The position numbers and the translations under genes were made by a program. Positions 44,250-53,806 of a DNA stretch of 64,000 nucleotides are shown in pieces. Position 1 is the first letter of the stretch; each line of letters opens with the position of its first letter. This DNA comes from Meiothermus rufus DSM 22234 (GTDB lineage: Bacteria > Deinococcota > Deinococci > Deinococcales > Thermaceae): the NCBI RefSeq assembly GCF_000423425.1, contig NZ_AUHY01000010.1:1-64000 (forward strand), in the 5' to 3' direction. Below the pieces are notes generated by a model. That model worked only from the letters and a program-made list of their open reading frames with translations. It had not been told where the DNA came from and did not search any database.

Positions 44250-45452
44250 CTACAGGCTTTCCACCACCATAGCAATACCCTGCCCCACCCCGATGCACAT
44301 GGTGGCCAGCCCGAACTGTACCTGCCGGCGCTGCATCTCGTGCACCAGGTCGGTGAGGATGCGGGCCCCGGAGCAGCCCAAAGGGTGGCCGATGGCAATG
44401 GCCCCACCGTTGACGTTCAAGCGAGGGTCCAGGGGGTCTACACCCCATTCTGCTAACACCGCCAGGCTTTGGGCGGCAAAAGCTTCGTTAAGTTCAATCA
44501 GACCAATGTCGTTTAGGCTGAGTCCAGCCCGTTGCAGAGCCTTTTGGGTGGCGGGTACCGGCCCAATCCCCATGATGCGCGGCTCCACCCCAGCTACGGC
44601 CATGGCCCGTACCCGGGCCAGAGGCCTTAGGCCATGGGCCTGGGTATAGGCGCTCGAGGCCAGCAGCAAGGCGGCGGCGCCATCGTTGAGCGAGGAGGCG
44701 TTGCCCGCGGTAACGCTGCCTCCCGGGCGGAAGACCGGCTTGAGCTGGGCCAGGGCCTCCAGGCTGGTATCGGCCCGGGGACCTTCGTCGGCCTGAACCA
44801 AGGTGGCCTTCCCTTTGCGGTCTTTGACCTCTACCGGCACCATCTGCCGGGCATAGGCCCCTTGTTGCTGGGCCTGGATGGCTTTGCGGTGAGAGTGTAG
44901 GGCAAAGACGTCCTGGGCCTGGCGGGAGATGTTGTACAGCTCCGCCAGGTTTTCCGCGGTCTCGCCCATGGACTCGGTGCCGTAGAGGGCCGCCATCCGG
45001 GGGTTGACCAGCCGCCAGCCTAAGGTGGTGTCGTACATGGTCAGGTTGCCGGTGGGGAAGGCTTTTTCAGCCTTGGGCACCACCCAGGGGGCCCGGCTCA
45101 TGCTCTCCACCCCGCCCCCGATGTACACCTGGCCCTCCCCGGCCAGGATGGCCCGGGCCGCGCTGGCCACGGCATCCAGCCCGCTGCCACACAGGCGGTT
45201 GACGGTGCTTCCGCCCACCGTGATGGGCAGTCCGGCCAGCAGCAGGGCCATGCGGGCCACATTGCGATTGTCCTCGCCGGCCTGGTTGGCGCAGCCTAGG
45301 TAGACGTCTTCGATTTCGTGGGGGGGAATTCCGGTGCGCTCGAGTAGGGCCTTGATGGGAATGGCCGCCAGGTCGTCGGGGCGGACGCTGGCCAGGCTGC
45401 CGCCGTGTTTGCCTACCGGGGTGCGAACAGCATCTACGATGTGTGCTTCCAT
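44250..45452 (-). CDS. paaJ: Acetyl-CoA acyltransferase (thiolase), 3-oxoadipyl-CoA type possible
   Basis: Thiolytic enzyme that cleaves 3-oxoacyl-CoA. It is 400 aa from ATG 45452. The active-site Cys is in [12 protein letters not shown] (~88), His in [17 protein letters not shown] (~350) and the second Cys in [15 protein letters not shown] (~382). The overall pattern (PIGKHGGS-like start [10 protein letters not shown] and [11 protein letters not shown]) is closest to PaaJ/PcaF-type 3-oxoadipyl-CoA thiolases. Gene context with paaK, paaI and paaH supports that specificity, but a general beta-ketothiolase cannot be excluded. Confidence 0.88.
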   Translation of the reverse strand: MEAHIVDAVRTPVGKHGGSLASVRPDDLAAIPIKALLERTGIPPHEIEDVYLGCANQAGEDNRNVARMALLLAGLPITVGGSTVNRLCGSGLDAVASAARAILAGEGQVYIGGGVESMSRAPWVVPKAEKAFPTGNLTMYDTTLGWRLVNPRMAALYGTESMGETAENLAELYNISRQAQDVFALHSHRKAIQAQQQGAYARQMVPVEVKDRKGKATLVQADEGPRADTSLEALAQLKPVFRPGGSVTAGNASSLNDGAAALLLASSAYTQAHGLRPLARVRAMAVAGVEPRIMGIGPVPATQKALQRAGLSLNDIGLIELNEAFAAQSLAVLAEWGVDPLDPRLNVNGGAIAIGHPLGCSGARILTDLVHEMQRRQVQFGLATMCIGVGQGIAMVVESL

Positions 45453-45460
45453 GGCGTACC

Positions 45461-45847
45461 TCAGCTTTCCTGCATACGAAACACTGTGCCGATGAAGAGG
45501 GCTACCGTGCGGGAGCCGCTTTTGACCTCGATGCGGTAGGTGGCGGTACGCCGGCCCAGGTTCTCCTCGCTGGCGTGGGCCTCGAGCTCCTCCCCTACCT
45601 GAACGGCTTTGAAATACTGCATCTGGGTAGAAAGGGCTACGGCCACCACCCCGTGGGCGTTGGAGGCCAGGGCGAAGGCCGCATCGGCCAGGCTGTAGAG
45701 GAACCCCCCATGGCAGGCCCCATGGATATTGGTGTGCTGAGGCCCCACCCGGGCAGCCACAATGGCCCGGCCCGGCGTGACCAGCCGGGTCTCTAGGCCC
45801 AGTAGCTGCATATAGGGATCGGTAGTGGCGTGAGGGTTGGGTTTCAT
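45461..45847 (-). CDS. paaI: PaaI-type hotdog thioesterase
   Basis: 128-aa acyl-CoA thioesterase that hydrolyses stalled hydroxyphenylacetyl-CoA-type esters during phenylacetate breakdown. The hotdog signature NIHGACHGGFLYSLADAAFA (~40-59) includes the conserved Asn, Gly and catalytic Asp. It closely matches Thermus PaaI. It overlaps livF (ATGA) and precedes the thiolase by 8 nt. Confidence 0.92.
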   Translation of the reverse strand: MKPNPHATTDPYMQLLGLETRLVTPGRAIVAARVGPQHTNIHGACHGGFLYSLADAAFALASNAHGVVAVALSTQMQYFKAVQVGEELEAHASEENLGRRTATYRIEVKSGSRTVALFIGTVFRMQES

Positions 45848-46575
45848 GTTTGGCTCTGGGCACGGATGCCCAGGTAGGACTCGATCACCCGGGGATCGTG
45901 CAGCAGCTCCTGGCCCCGGCCCTCCATCACCAGCTCGCCGGCCTCGAGCACATACCCGCGGTCGGCTAGTTTAAGGGCCATCCGGGCGTTCTGCTCCACC
46001 AGCAGAATGGGCACCCCCTGGGCCTTTAGCTCAGCCAGGATGCGAAAAATCTCCTGCACAATTAAAGGGGCCAAGCCCAGGCTGGGCTCATCGAGCAAAA
46101 GCAGCTTGGGGCGGCCCATCAGGGCTCGGCCAATGGCCAGCATCTGTTGCTCGCCCCCCGACATGGTGCCGGCAAGCTGCCAGCGCCGTTCGCGTAGGCG
46201 GGGGAAGAGGTTGTAGACCCACTCGAGGTCTTGGGCAATGCTTTTTTCTCGGCGCTGGTAGCGGGTAAAGGCCCCTAGCAAGAGGTTGTCCTCTACCGTC
46301 ATGGATACGAAAAGCTCGCGTTTTTCCGGCACCATCACCAGGCCCTTAGCCGCCAGCGCCTCGGGCGTGCGCTGGGACAGAGGTTGGCCCTGGTAGTGCA
46401 CGCTGCCGCTACAGCCCACCAGCCCCACAATGCCCTTCAGGGTGCTGCTCTTGCCGGCACCGTTGGGGCCGATGAGGGTGATGGCCTCGCCCGGCCCTAC
46501 CGTAAGCGAAAGGTTGCGCACCGCTTCTACGGCCCCGTAGCGCACGGTCAGGTTGGCGACCTCGAGGACACTCAT
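45844..46575 (-). CDS. livF: ABC transporter ATP-binding protein LivF
   Basis: 243 aa, second ATPase of a Liv/HAAT-type importer. Walker [15 protein letters not shown] (~37), signature [15 protein letters not shown] (~137), Walker [18 protein letters not shown] (~158) and His switch. LivF is recognised by the [21 protein letters not shown]-terminal region. It overlaps the livMG fusion (ATGA) and paaI (ATGA), so the importer is locked into an aromatic-acid operon. Confidence 0.94.
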   Translation of the reverse strand: MSVLEVANLTVRYGAVEAVRNLSLTVGPGEAITLIGPNGAGKSSTLKGIVGLVGCSGSVHYQGQPLSQRTPEALAAKGLVMVPEKRELFVSMTVEDNLLLGAFTRYQRREKSIAQDLEWVYNLFPRLRERRWQLAGTMSGGEQQMLAIGRALMGRPKLLLLDEPSLGLAPLIVQEIFRILAELKAQGVPILLVEQNARMALKLADRGYVLEAGELVMEGRGQELLHDPRVIESYLGIRAQSQT

Positions 46576-48344
46576 GCGGCCTCCCCTAGATAGGCCTCAA
46601 TCACCCGGGTGTTGCGCTGCACCTCGCGGGGCGTACCCTCGGCCAACTTCTCCCCATAGTGCATCACCACCACCCGGTCTACCAGCCCCATGACTAGGTC
46701 CATGTCGTGGTCAACCAGAAGCACCGTCATCCCCTCGTTCACTAACTGGCGAATCAAAGCGGCGAACTGGCGTTTTTCCCCGGCCCGCAAGCCCGCTGCA
46801 GGCTCATCGAGCAAAAGCACCTCCGGCCCCGAGGCCAAAGCCCGGGCAATCTCCAGCAAGCGAAGCTGCCCGATGGCCAGTCCGTCGGCCTTGTGGTGGG
46901 CCAGGTGGGCTAGCCCTACCCGCTCCAAAGCCCGGTAGGCCTCAGCCAATGCAGCCTCCTCCTCGCGACGGGATAGGCCCAGCATCGAGGCCAGCAACCC
47001 TCGCCGAGTGCGGGCATAGGTGCCCAGAGCGGCGTTTTCCAGTACGGTCATCTCAGGAAAAAGGTGGGGGTGCTGAAAGGTTCTGGCAATGCCCAAGCGG
47101 TGCACCTCGTAGGGGGTGCGGCCCTGGATGGGCTGGCCTTTGAAGCGCACGCTACCTGCGCTGGGGGCGTAGACCGAGGTGATCATGTTGAAGCAGGTGG
47201 ATTTGCCTGCTCCGTTCGGGCCGATCAGGGCCAGAATCTCCCCGCGGCGAAGTTGGAAGCTCAGGCCGTTGACCGCCAGTAGCCCACCAAAGCGCTTGGT
47301 GAGGTTTTCGACCTCCAGCACTACCTCGCCTGCCCCACCCTGGATGGGGCGGGACGGTAGCCCGGTACCCTTGGGGGTCTGGGGCTGGGGGCGGGGTAGG
47401 TAGCGCTCGAGGAAGGGCCAAAGCCCCTTAGGGGCGAACATCAGAATCAGCACCAGAATCAGGCCATAGGCGATGATCTCGTAGTTGCCGGTACGGCCAA
47501 ATATCTGCGGCAGGATGCCTTTGAGGGCTTCCTCGAGGCCGGTTACCAGGCCCGAGCCCAGAATCACCCCGGGGATACTGCCCACCCCTCCCGCTACCGC
47601 GGCAATCAGATACTTGATGGAGGCCTCGAGGCTAAAGGGGGTGGGGTTGATGAACTTCTGGTAGTGCACATACAGCCAGCCGGCAACCCCGGCGTAGAGG
47701 GCCGAGAGGACAAAAACCTGCAGCTTAAGCACCGCCGGATTAACCCCAAAGCTGGCCGCGGCTAGGGCATCCCCTTTGGAGGCCCGCATGGCCCGCCCGC
47801 TCCGGCTTTGCGTCAGGTTCCAGGCGGCCCAGGCTCCCAGCAGCACGAAAACCCAGGAGAGGTAAAAGTAGCTTTTAGAGTCGTTGAGACTCCAACCAAA
47901 GAGCGTGACCGGTGGAACTCCCCGGAGGCCGGTGTGCCCTCCGGTGAGCTCAATCCAGCTTCCCATCAGGATGTATAGGGCGATACACCAGGCGATGGTG
48001 GAGAGCGGTAGGTAGTGTCCCTTAAGCCGGGTGGTGATGCCCCCTAGCACCACCGCCCCGGCCATAGCCGCTCCGACGCCCAGGGGCAAGGTCAGCCAGG
48101 GATTCCAGCCCAGCCCAATGCACAATAGGGCGCTGGTATAGCCAGCCAGGCCCATGAAAGCGGCTTGGCCAAAGCTGGTCATTCCAGATAACCCGGTGAG
48201 CAGGTAGAGGCCCAGGGCCACCAGGGCCCCAAAGGCAATGTAGTTGCCCAAAGACAGGTAAAACGAAGAGGGCGGAAGAAAAAGCGGCGTGACCAGCAAG
48301 AGCAAAACGGCAATTAAGGTTAGGGGCGAAAAGCACACGCTCAC
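46572..48344 (-). CDS. livM: LivM-LivG fusion: ABC permease joined to ATP-binding domain
   Basis: 590 aa. Residues ~1-325 are a LivM permease with about ten helices and the LivM hallmark AGWLYVHYQKFINPTPFSLEASI (~205-227 region) and GGVGSIPGVILGSGLVTGLEE. A Pro-rich linker (~325-345) leads to a complete LivG ATPase: Walker [15 protein letters not shown] (~375), AIGQLRLLEIARALASGPE in place of the usual LSYGQQR signature (~490), and Walker B VLLLDEPAAGLRAGE (~512). In most bacteria these are two genes. GTG 48344 overlaps the livH stop (GTGA) with GAGGAGGA upstream. Confidence 0.93.
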   Translation of the reverse strand: MSVCFSPLTLIAVLLLLVTPLFLPPSSFYLSLGNYIAFGALVALGLYLLTGLSGMTSFGQAAFMGLAGYTSALLCIGLGWNPWLTLPLGVGAAMAGAVVLGGITTRLKGHYLPLSTIAWCIALYILMGSWIELTGGHTGLRGVPPVTLFGWSLNDSKSYFYLSWVFVLLGAWAAWNLTQSRSGRAMRASKGDALAAASFGVNPAVLKLQVFVLSALYAGVAGWLYVHYQKFINPTPFSLEASIKYLIAAVAGGVGSIPGVILGSGLVTGLEEALKGILPQIFGRTGNYEIIAYGLILVLILMFAPKGLWPFLERYLPRPQPQTPKGTGLPSRPIQGGAGEVVLEVENLTKRFGGLLAVNGLSFQLRRGEILALIGPNGAGKSTCFNMITSVYAPSAGSVRFKGQPIQGRTPYEVHRLGIARTFQHPHLFPEMTVLENAALGTYARTRRGLLASMLGLSRREEEAALAEAYRALERVGLAHLAHHKADGLAIGQLRLLEIARALASGPEVLLLDEPAAGLRAGEKRQFAALIRQLVNEGMTVLLVDHDMDLVMGLVDRVVVMHYGEKLAEGTPREVQRNTRVIEAYLGEAA

Positions 48345-49372
48345 TCCTCCTCGGCAATTTCGTGACTGCGCAGGCTGCGCCAGAAGAGGATGGGCAGCAG
48401 TAGCGCAAAGACGATGGCATCTTTGAAGGCGCTAGCTTGGAAAGCGGCCCACGACTCCATAGCCCCCACCAGCAAGGCGCCCACCACCGCTAGGGGATAG
48501 CTGATCAGGCCGCCTAGAATTCCAGCCACAAAGCCCTTGAGCCCTAGCAAAAACCCCTGGAAGTAGGCAGGGGAGATTAGGGGAGCCAGAAGCATCCCGC
48601 TAATGCAGGTGATTAGGGTGGCGATGCCAAAGGAAACATAGCCCGCCTGGCTGGGGCTGATGCCGGATAGCCGGGCCCCATAGCGGTTGACCGCACAAGC
48701 CCGCAAGGCTTTGCCATAGATGCTGCGGGTGAAGAACAGGTATAGGCCCACCATAGCCAAAAGGGCGAAGCCGTAAACCAAGAAGGCCTGGTTGTTGACC
48801 GGCACCAGGCCGATGGGGGTCTGGCCCGGCCAGATGGGCGGCAGGCGAAACTGCTCTGGGCCGAAGAAGACCAGGCCCAGCCCGGCAAAAGCGAAGTGTA
48901 ACCCCACCGCGATGATTAGATAAGTCAGGACGCTGGCGTTCTTGGCTGGCTCAAAGAAAAGCCGGTACGAGGCAGGTCCAATAGGCAGAACCACCAGAAC
49001 CGCCAGAATCCACCCTAGGGCCAGCGGTACCCCCTGGGCCCCCCACCAAGCCAGGCCCACCACAGCCAAGGCGCTCAGCAGCAAAAAAAAGGCTCGTTGG
49101 AGATTGGCACGGTCTAAAATGGCCCACCACAGAAGCATGGCGGCTGCCAGCCAGGCAGTGCCCGGTATCTGGCCTTTAAGGTTTAGGCCACTTACCTCGG
49201 CAGGCAGGAACCAGACGTAGGTCAGGGGGGCGAAGACTAAAAACTCGCCTAGCGGTACCAGGATGACCCGGGTGACCGCAAATACCAGCACCAGCGAAAG
49301 GGCCATCAGGGCATAGATGGTGCCATTTTGCAGGGCATCGGCGGCTAGAAAGGAGAAGATGGTCCAATCCAT
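48341..49372 (-). CDS. livH: Branched-chain amino acid-type ABC permease LivH
   Basis: 343-aa inner-membrane permease with about eight to ten helices. Family features are the N-terminal NGTIYALMALSLVLVFAVTRV (~16-36 region), the RSIYGKALRACAVNRYGARLSGI segment (~215-237, the cytoplasmic EAA-like loop) and GLKGFVAGILGGLISYPLAVVGA. An insertion of about 60 residues between helices 2 and 4 (WAILDRANLQRAFFLLL) makes it longer than the usual 300 aa. It starts 65 nt after livK, across a strong hairpin. Confidence 0.9.
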   Translation of the reverse strand: MDWTIFSFLAADALQNGTIYALMALSLVLVFAVTRVILVPLGEFLVFAPLTYVWFLPAEVSGLNLKGQIPGTAWLAAAMLLWWAILDRANLQRAFFLLLSALAVVGLAWWGAQGVPLALGWILAVLVVLPIGPASYRLFFEPAKNASVLTYLIIAVGLHFAFAGLGLVFFGPEQFRLPPIWPGQTPIGLVPVNNQAFLVYGFALLAMVGLYLFFTRSIYGKALRACAVNRYGARLSGISPSQAGYVSFGIATLITCISGMLLAPLISPAYFQGFLLGLKGFVAGILGGLISYPLAVVGALLVGAMESWAAFQASAFKDAIVFALLLPILFWRSLRSHEIAEEE

Positions 49373-49391
49373 AGGCAGTCTTTTGTAGAGG

Positions 49392-49422
49392 CCCCACGGT
49401 GAGGGGTAGGCTCACCGTGGGG
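49392..49422 (-). other. Perfect intercistronic hairpin between livK and livH
   Basis: CCCCACGGTGAG (49392-49403) pairs perfectly with CTCACCGTGGGG (49411-49422) around a 7-nt loop. No T tract follows on the minus strand, so it is not a typical terminator. It lies 15 nt after the livK stop and 20 nt before the livH ATG, the position of RNA structures that protect the more abundant binding-protein message from 3' decay. Confidence 0.75.
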
Positions 49423-49437
49423 TGGGCTAGAAGCCCC

Positions 49438-50631
49438 TTAGCGGAAGGTGCGGATCAGCTTCCACTCCAGCCGGCCGCTGCTACCCCGCACCACCTCGAC
49501 CATTACGGCAGCCTCATTGAAGCGCAGGCCGAGGTGGTCGGTGGCGGACATATTGAAGATACCGTGGGTTCCGACCACGTTGCGGGTGGCCTCGATCTCG
49601 TCGCGCAGCACCCGGCGGAAGGCGGCCAGGTTGCTGGGCTGTTCGCGCCGCAGGGCACGCTCGAGGGCCGGGCGCAGGATGGCCCAGGCGTCGTAGGCGT
49701 GGCCGCCAAAGGTGGAGTAGCTGCCGATACCAAAGCGGCCCTCGTACTGCTGCACGTAGCTGGTGGCGACCTGCCGGTTGGGGAAGTCGGGGGGCAGCTG
49801 GTCGAAGACCAGCACCGGCCCGGCGGGCAGGCGGGTGCCGATCAGAAGCTCGCCCCCCACCCGCAGGAAGTCGGGGTTGGCCACCCCGTGGGTCTGGTAG
49901 ATGAGGCCACGGTAGCCGCGCTCACGCAGGGTGCGCTGGGGCAGCACCGGGGCGGTGCCCGACCCCCCAATCAGGACGGCATCGGGGTTGCGGGCCAGGA
50001 TGCGCAATACCTGCCCGGCTACCGAGGTATCGGTGCGGGCGAAGCGCTCCGAGGCCACCACCTGGATGCCCGCCTCGCGTGCGGCGGCTTCGAAGGCCCG
50101 GGCCCAGCCCTCGCCGTAGGCATCGTTGAAGCCGATGTAGGCTGCGGTGCGTACGCCCGCGGCCTGCATATCGCGCACGATGGGCACGCTCATCTGCTGC
50201 TCGGTCTGAGGGGTTTTGAAAACCCAACGCCGCTTTTCATCCACCGGGAAAACAATTTCCAGGTTGGCTGCTAGGGAGATTTTGGGTACCCCTGCTTCAG
50301 CCACGGGGTCGATCATACCCAGGCTGGCCGGGGTAGTAGTGGTGCCGATGATGGCCAGCACCTGGTCTTCCTGGATGAGCCGCCGGGTGGCCCGCACAGC
50401 CTGGGTGGTGTCCGAGGCGTCGTCGAGAATGATGAACTGTACCGGACGGCCAGCTACCCCGCCGCGCCGGTTGGTCTGCTCTTCCAGCAGCAACAAGGTA
50501 TTGCGCTCAGGGATACCCAGGCTGGCCGCCGGGCCAGTAGCTGAGACCACCACCCCGATTTTGAGGGGGGCTTGCTGGGCCAGGCCCAGCCCCAGTCCCA
50601 AAGCCAGTAGTCCTACTACGACTCGTTTCAT
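49438..50631 (-). CDS. livK: Periplasmic substrate-binding protein of the Liv-type importer
   Basis: 397 aa with a signal peptide (~1-18, cleavage before QQAPLKIG; no lipobox Cys). It belongs to the type I periplasmic binding family: LKIGVVVSATGPAASLG (~23), LLEEQTNRRGGVAGRPVQF, IIGTTTTPASLGMIDPVAEAG (~90) and FNDAYGEGWARAFEAAA (~165). The ligand could be a branched-chain amino acid or, judging from operon context, an aromatic acid. Its ATG overlaps the paaH stop (ATGA). Confidence 0.93.
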   Translation of the reverse strand: MKRVVVGLLALGLGLGLAQQAPLKIGVVVSATGPAASLGIPERNTLLLLEEQTNRRGGVAGRPVQFIILDDASDTTQAVRATRRLIQEDQVLAIIGTTTTPASLGMIDPVAEAGVPKISLAANLEIVFPVDEKRRWVFKTPQTEQQMSVPIVRDMQAAGVRTAAYIGFNDAYGEGWARAFEAAAREAGIQVVASERFARTDTSVAGQVLRILARNPDAVLIGGSGTAPVLPQRTLRERGYRGLIYQTHGVANPDFLRVGGELLIGTRLPAGPVLVFDQLPPDFPNRQVATSYVQQYEGRFGIGSYSTFGGHAYDAWAILRPALERALRREQPSNLAAFRRVLRDEIEATRNVVGTHGIFNMSATDHLGLRFNEAAVMVEVVRGSSGRLEWKLIRTFR

Positions 50632-52196
50632 CTTGCCTCCTTCGTGGAGATTTGCCCATCTTCCCCTTTAGGGGAAAGATTCCGGAAAGCCTCGAGGCCC
50701 GCCGCCACCATCCGCCTCAAAAGCGGGTGGGGACGGTAGCGATCCTCGCCCAGCTCGGCCTGCAGGCCCTCCAAAGCCCGCAGCACCGGTTTGAGCCAGA
50801 GCTGCTCGGCCCACTCCAAAGGGCCCAGCGGGTAGCCGGTGCCCAAGCGCATGGCCCGGTCGAGGTCAGCCGGGCTGGCTACCCCTTCCGCCAGGGCCGA
50901 GACTGCCTCGTTGATGAGCAAAGCCAGAATACGGAAGCCTACCCCGCCAGGCTGGTCGGGCAGCACCAAGGTGGTGTGGCCGTGCGCCTCGAAGTAGGCC
51001 CGGGCCAGCTCTAAGGCCGGATTCGGGCCAGATAGGGGAGGGTAGAGCTCGACGATGGAGGATGGGCCTATGGGCGGAACCAGGCTGAACCCCGCCACCG
51101 GCTGGCCGCGTAGGGGAGCCGCGAGGCGGCTGGCCGAGTGGCCCCAGACCAGCGAGACCACCGGCAAGCCTGGGGGGGTATCCTCCTTGCGCTCGAGCAC
51201 AACCCGGCAGTCCAGCACGAAACGGGCTCGTTCAGGGGTTTCGGCGTGTGGAAATCGGGCCCGCAAGGCCTGAGCCAGCGGATTGGGGCCCAGGATCAGG
51301 GGCAGGGGAGGGTTGGTGTGCGGGGTTGCCGGAGGGGCCGGGCGGGGGGGTGGCCCAGGGGGGTAGGTGTACCAGCCTTGGCCGGTTTTGCGCCCCAACA
51401 GGCCCGCAACCACCCGCTGCTGCTGTAAGGGGTGGGGCCGGTAGCGCGGCTCGCCGTAGAAGGCCTGGTAGACCGAGGTGGAAGCAGCATAGTTGACGTC
51501 CAACCCGATGAGGTCCATCAGCTCAAAAGGCCCCATGGGAAAGCCCAGGCCGCGCATAATCCAGTCGATGTGTTCCTTGGCGATGCCCTCGCCGTGAAGG
51601 CGCAGGGCCTCCCCGTAGAAGGGGCGGGCTACACGGTTGACCAAAAAACCTGGGGTATCCGAGACCTGCACCGGCTCTTTGCCCCAGCTTTGCATCAGGG
51701 CGAGGGCCTGCGTGATCAGCGCCGCTTCGGTGCGCAAGCCCCCCACCACCTCCACCAGCCGCATGCGCTGGGCAGGGTTGAAGAAGTGCAGCCCCAGTAC
51801 GCGCTCGGGGGCCTCTACCGCCGCAGCGATGGCCGAAACCGATAGGGTGGAGGTGTTGGTGGCCAGGATAGCCTTTGGGTTTAGCCGCCCCAGCCGGGCC
51901 AGCAGTTCCTGCTTGAGCTCGAGCTTTTCCGGTACCGCCTCGATCACCCAAGCGGCCTGGGCGGCTTCCTCTAGGGTCTGGCTAGGCTGGATGCGGGCCA
52001 AAACCGCCTCAGGAGGCTCAGCCAGGCGCCCTTTCTCCGCGCTTTTTTTTAGGTCGGCGCCGATCTCCAGCAGGGCTTTTTCTAAGGCAGCGGGGTAGGG
52101 GTCGTACAGCACCACCGGGTGCTGGGCTGTAGCGGCCACCTGAGCGATGCCACGCCCCATCGTACCTGCCCCTAACACCGAAACCGTTTCCTTCAC
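50628..52196 (-). CDS. paaH: 3-hydroxyacyl-CoA dehydrogenase (PaaH-like), two C-domains
   Basis: 522 aa from GTG 52196 (AGGAGG 4 nt upstream). NAD motif VSVLGAGTMGRGIAQVAA (~4), catalytic His in LGLHFFNPAQRMRLVEVV (~133) and SDTPGFLVNRVARPFYGEA (~175). It has a second 3HCDH C-terminal domain (~420-515, GVGFRILALLINEAVSALAEG), giving the PaaH/PaaC length of about 500 instead of the 280 of simple dehydrogenases. A Pro-rich stretch (PPGPPPRPAPPATPHTNPPL, ~275-295) joins the halves. It is the first gene of the operon behind the 52.25-kb promoter. Confidence 0.93.
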   Translation of the reverse strand: MKETVSVLGAGTMGRGIAQVAATAQHPVVLYDPYPAALEKALLEIGADLKKSAEKGRLAEPPEAVLARIQPSQTLEEAAQAAWVIEAVPEKLELKQELLARLGRLNPKAILATNTSTLSVSAIAAAVEAPERVLGLHFFNPAQRMRLVEVVGGLRTEAALITQALALMQSWGKEPVQVSDTPGFLVNRVARPFYGEALRLHGEGIAKEHIDWIMRGLGFPMGPFELMDLIGLDVNYAASTSVYQAFYGEPRYRPHPLQQQRVVAGLLGRKTGQGWYTYPPGPPPRPAPPATPHTNPPLPLILGPNPLAQALRARFPHAETPERARFVLDCRVVLERKEDTPPGLPVVSLVWGHSASRLAAPLRGQPVAGFSLVPPIGPSSIVELYPPLSGPNPALELARAYFEAHGHTTLVLPDQPGGVGFRILALLINEAVSALAEGVASPADLDRAMRLGTGYPLGPLEWAEQLWLKPVLRALEGLQAELGEDRYRPHPLLRRMVAAGLEAFRNLSPKGEDGQISTKEAR

Positions 52197-52211
52197 CCCG
52201 CCTCCTCTTGC

Positions 52212-52248
52212 CAAACGAACACTTGTTTGACTGTACGTTGGGCGTTAG
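52212..52248 (-). promoter_or_regulatory. Cluster of PaaR-like half-sites over the paaH start region
   Basis: The T. thermophilus TetR-family repressor PaaR recognises CNAACG-NN-CGTTNG (literature memory). Here three half-sites follow the pattern, on the minus strand CTAACG (52248-52243), CCAACG (52241-52236) and the inverted CGTTTG (52217-52212). The outer pair is farther apart than in the published palindrome, so this is a partial match. No TetR gene lies in the window. Confidence 0.45.
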
Positions 52249-52275
52249 TCTAATCACAGTTATTTTTACTGTCAA
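52247..52275 (-). promoter_or_regulatory. Strong promoter of the paaH-liv-paaK operon
   Basis: On the minus strand TTGACA (52275-52270) and TAGACT (52252-52247) are exactly 17 nt apart, the best consensus promoter seen in this window. The predicted start is near 52240, leaving a leader of about 45 nt that carries the operator half-sites. Confidence 0.75.
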
Positions 52276-52347
52276 GCTGCACCGCTCTTGATTTTTACCA
52301 AAGGAAGATCGGAAGGGAATCCAACCAAAGATGGAGGCGGGGCCTGG

Positions 52348-53319
<972 letters not shown>

Positions 53320-53334
53320 GGCGTTTCACCCCCT

Positions 53335-53802
53335 TCAGGGCAGCGGGCGGTACTCCCGGTTCCAGTACAAAAGAGGCCGGCTTTCCTTGCCTAGGTCTAC
53401 TTTTTCCACCTCCCCTACCACGATGCGGTGGGTGCCACCGGGGTAGATAGCCCAGGTGCGGCAGTACAGGGTGGCCAGGGCTCCCTGTAGGGCCGGGGTT
53501 TCCTCCGAGGAAAGAGGCTGGTAGCCTGCGATGGGCTGGCCCGCGAAGTGGGCCGAGGTGTGGGCGTGGTTCTCGGCCAGCAGGTTAACGCTGAATCGGC
53601 CCGCTTTTTCCAGCACGGGCAAAAGCTGGGCCGACTGATGGATGCAGACCAGGATGAGGGGGGGCTCGAGGCTGACGCTGGTGAAGCTACTGGCGGTCAT
53701 GCCCCGTACCTCCTCTTTGTGGCGCGCTGCAATGACCGTGACCCCACTGGGCCACAGGCGCATGACCTGGCGGAGCTGGTCGGGTAGGGTGGTGGTCTCC
53801 AT
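53335..53802 (-). CDS. hpaC: Flavin reductase component of 4-hydroxyphenylacetate 3-monooxygenase
   Basis: NADH:flavin oxidoreductase that feeds reduced FAD to HpaB. It is 155 aa from ATG 53802 (AGAGGT upstream), the usual length. Flavin-reductase-like motif: MRLWPSGVTVIAA (~14), RGMTASSFTSVSLEPPLILVCI (~34) with the isoalloxazine-contacting Ser/Thr residues, and FSVNLLAENH (~70). It starts 4 nt after the hpaB stop. Confidence 0.94.
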   Translation of the reverse strand: METTTLPDQLRQVMRLWPSGVTVIAARHKEEVRGMTASSFTSVSLEPPLILVCIHQSAQLLPVLEKAGRFSVNLLAENHAHTSAHFAGQPIAGYQPLSSEETPALQGALATLYCRTWAIYPGGTHRIVVGEVEKVDLGKESRPLLYWNREYRPLP

Positions 53803-53806
53803 ACCT

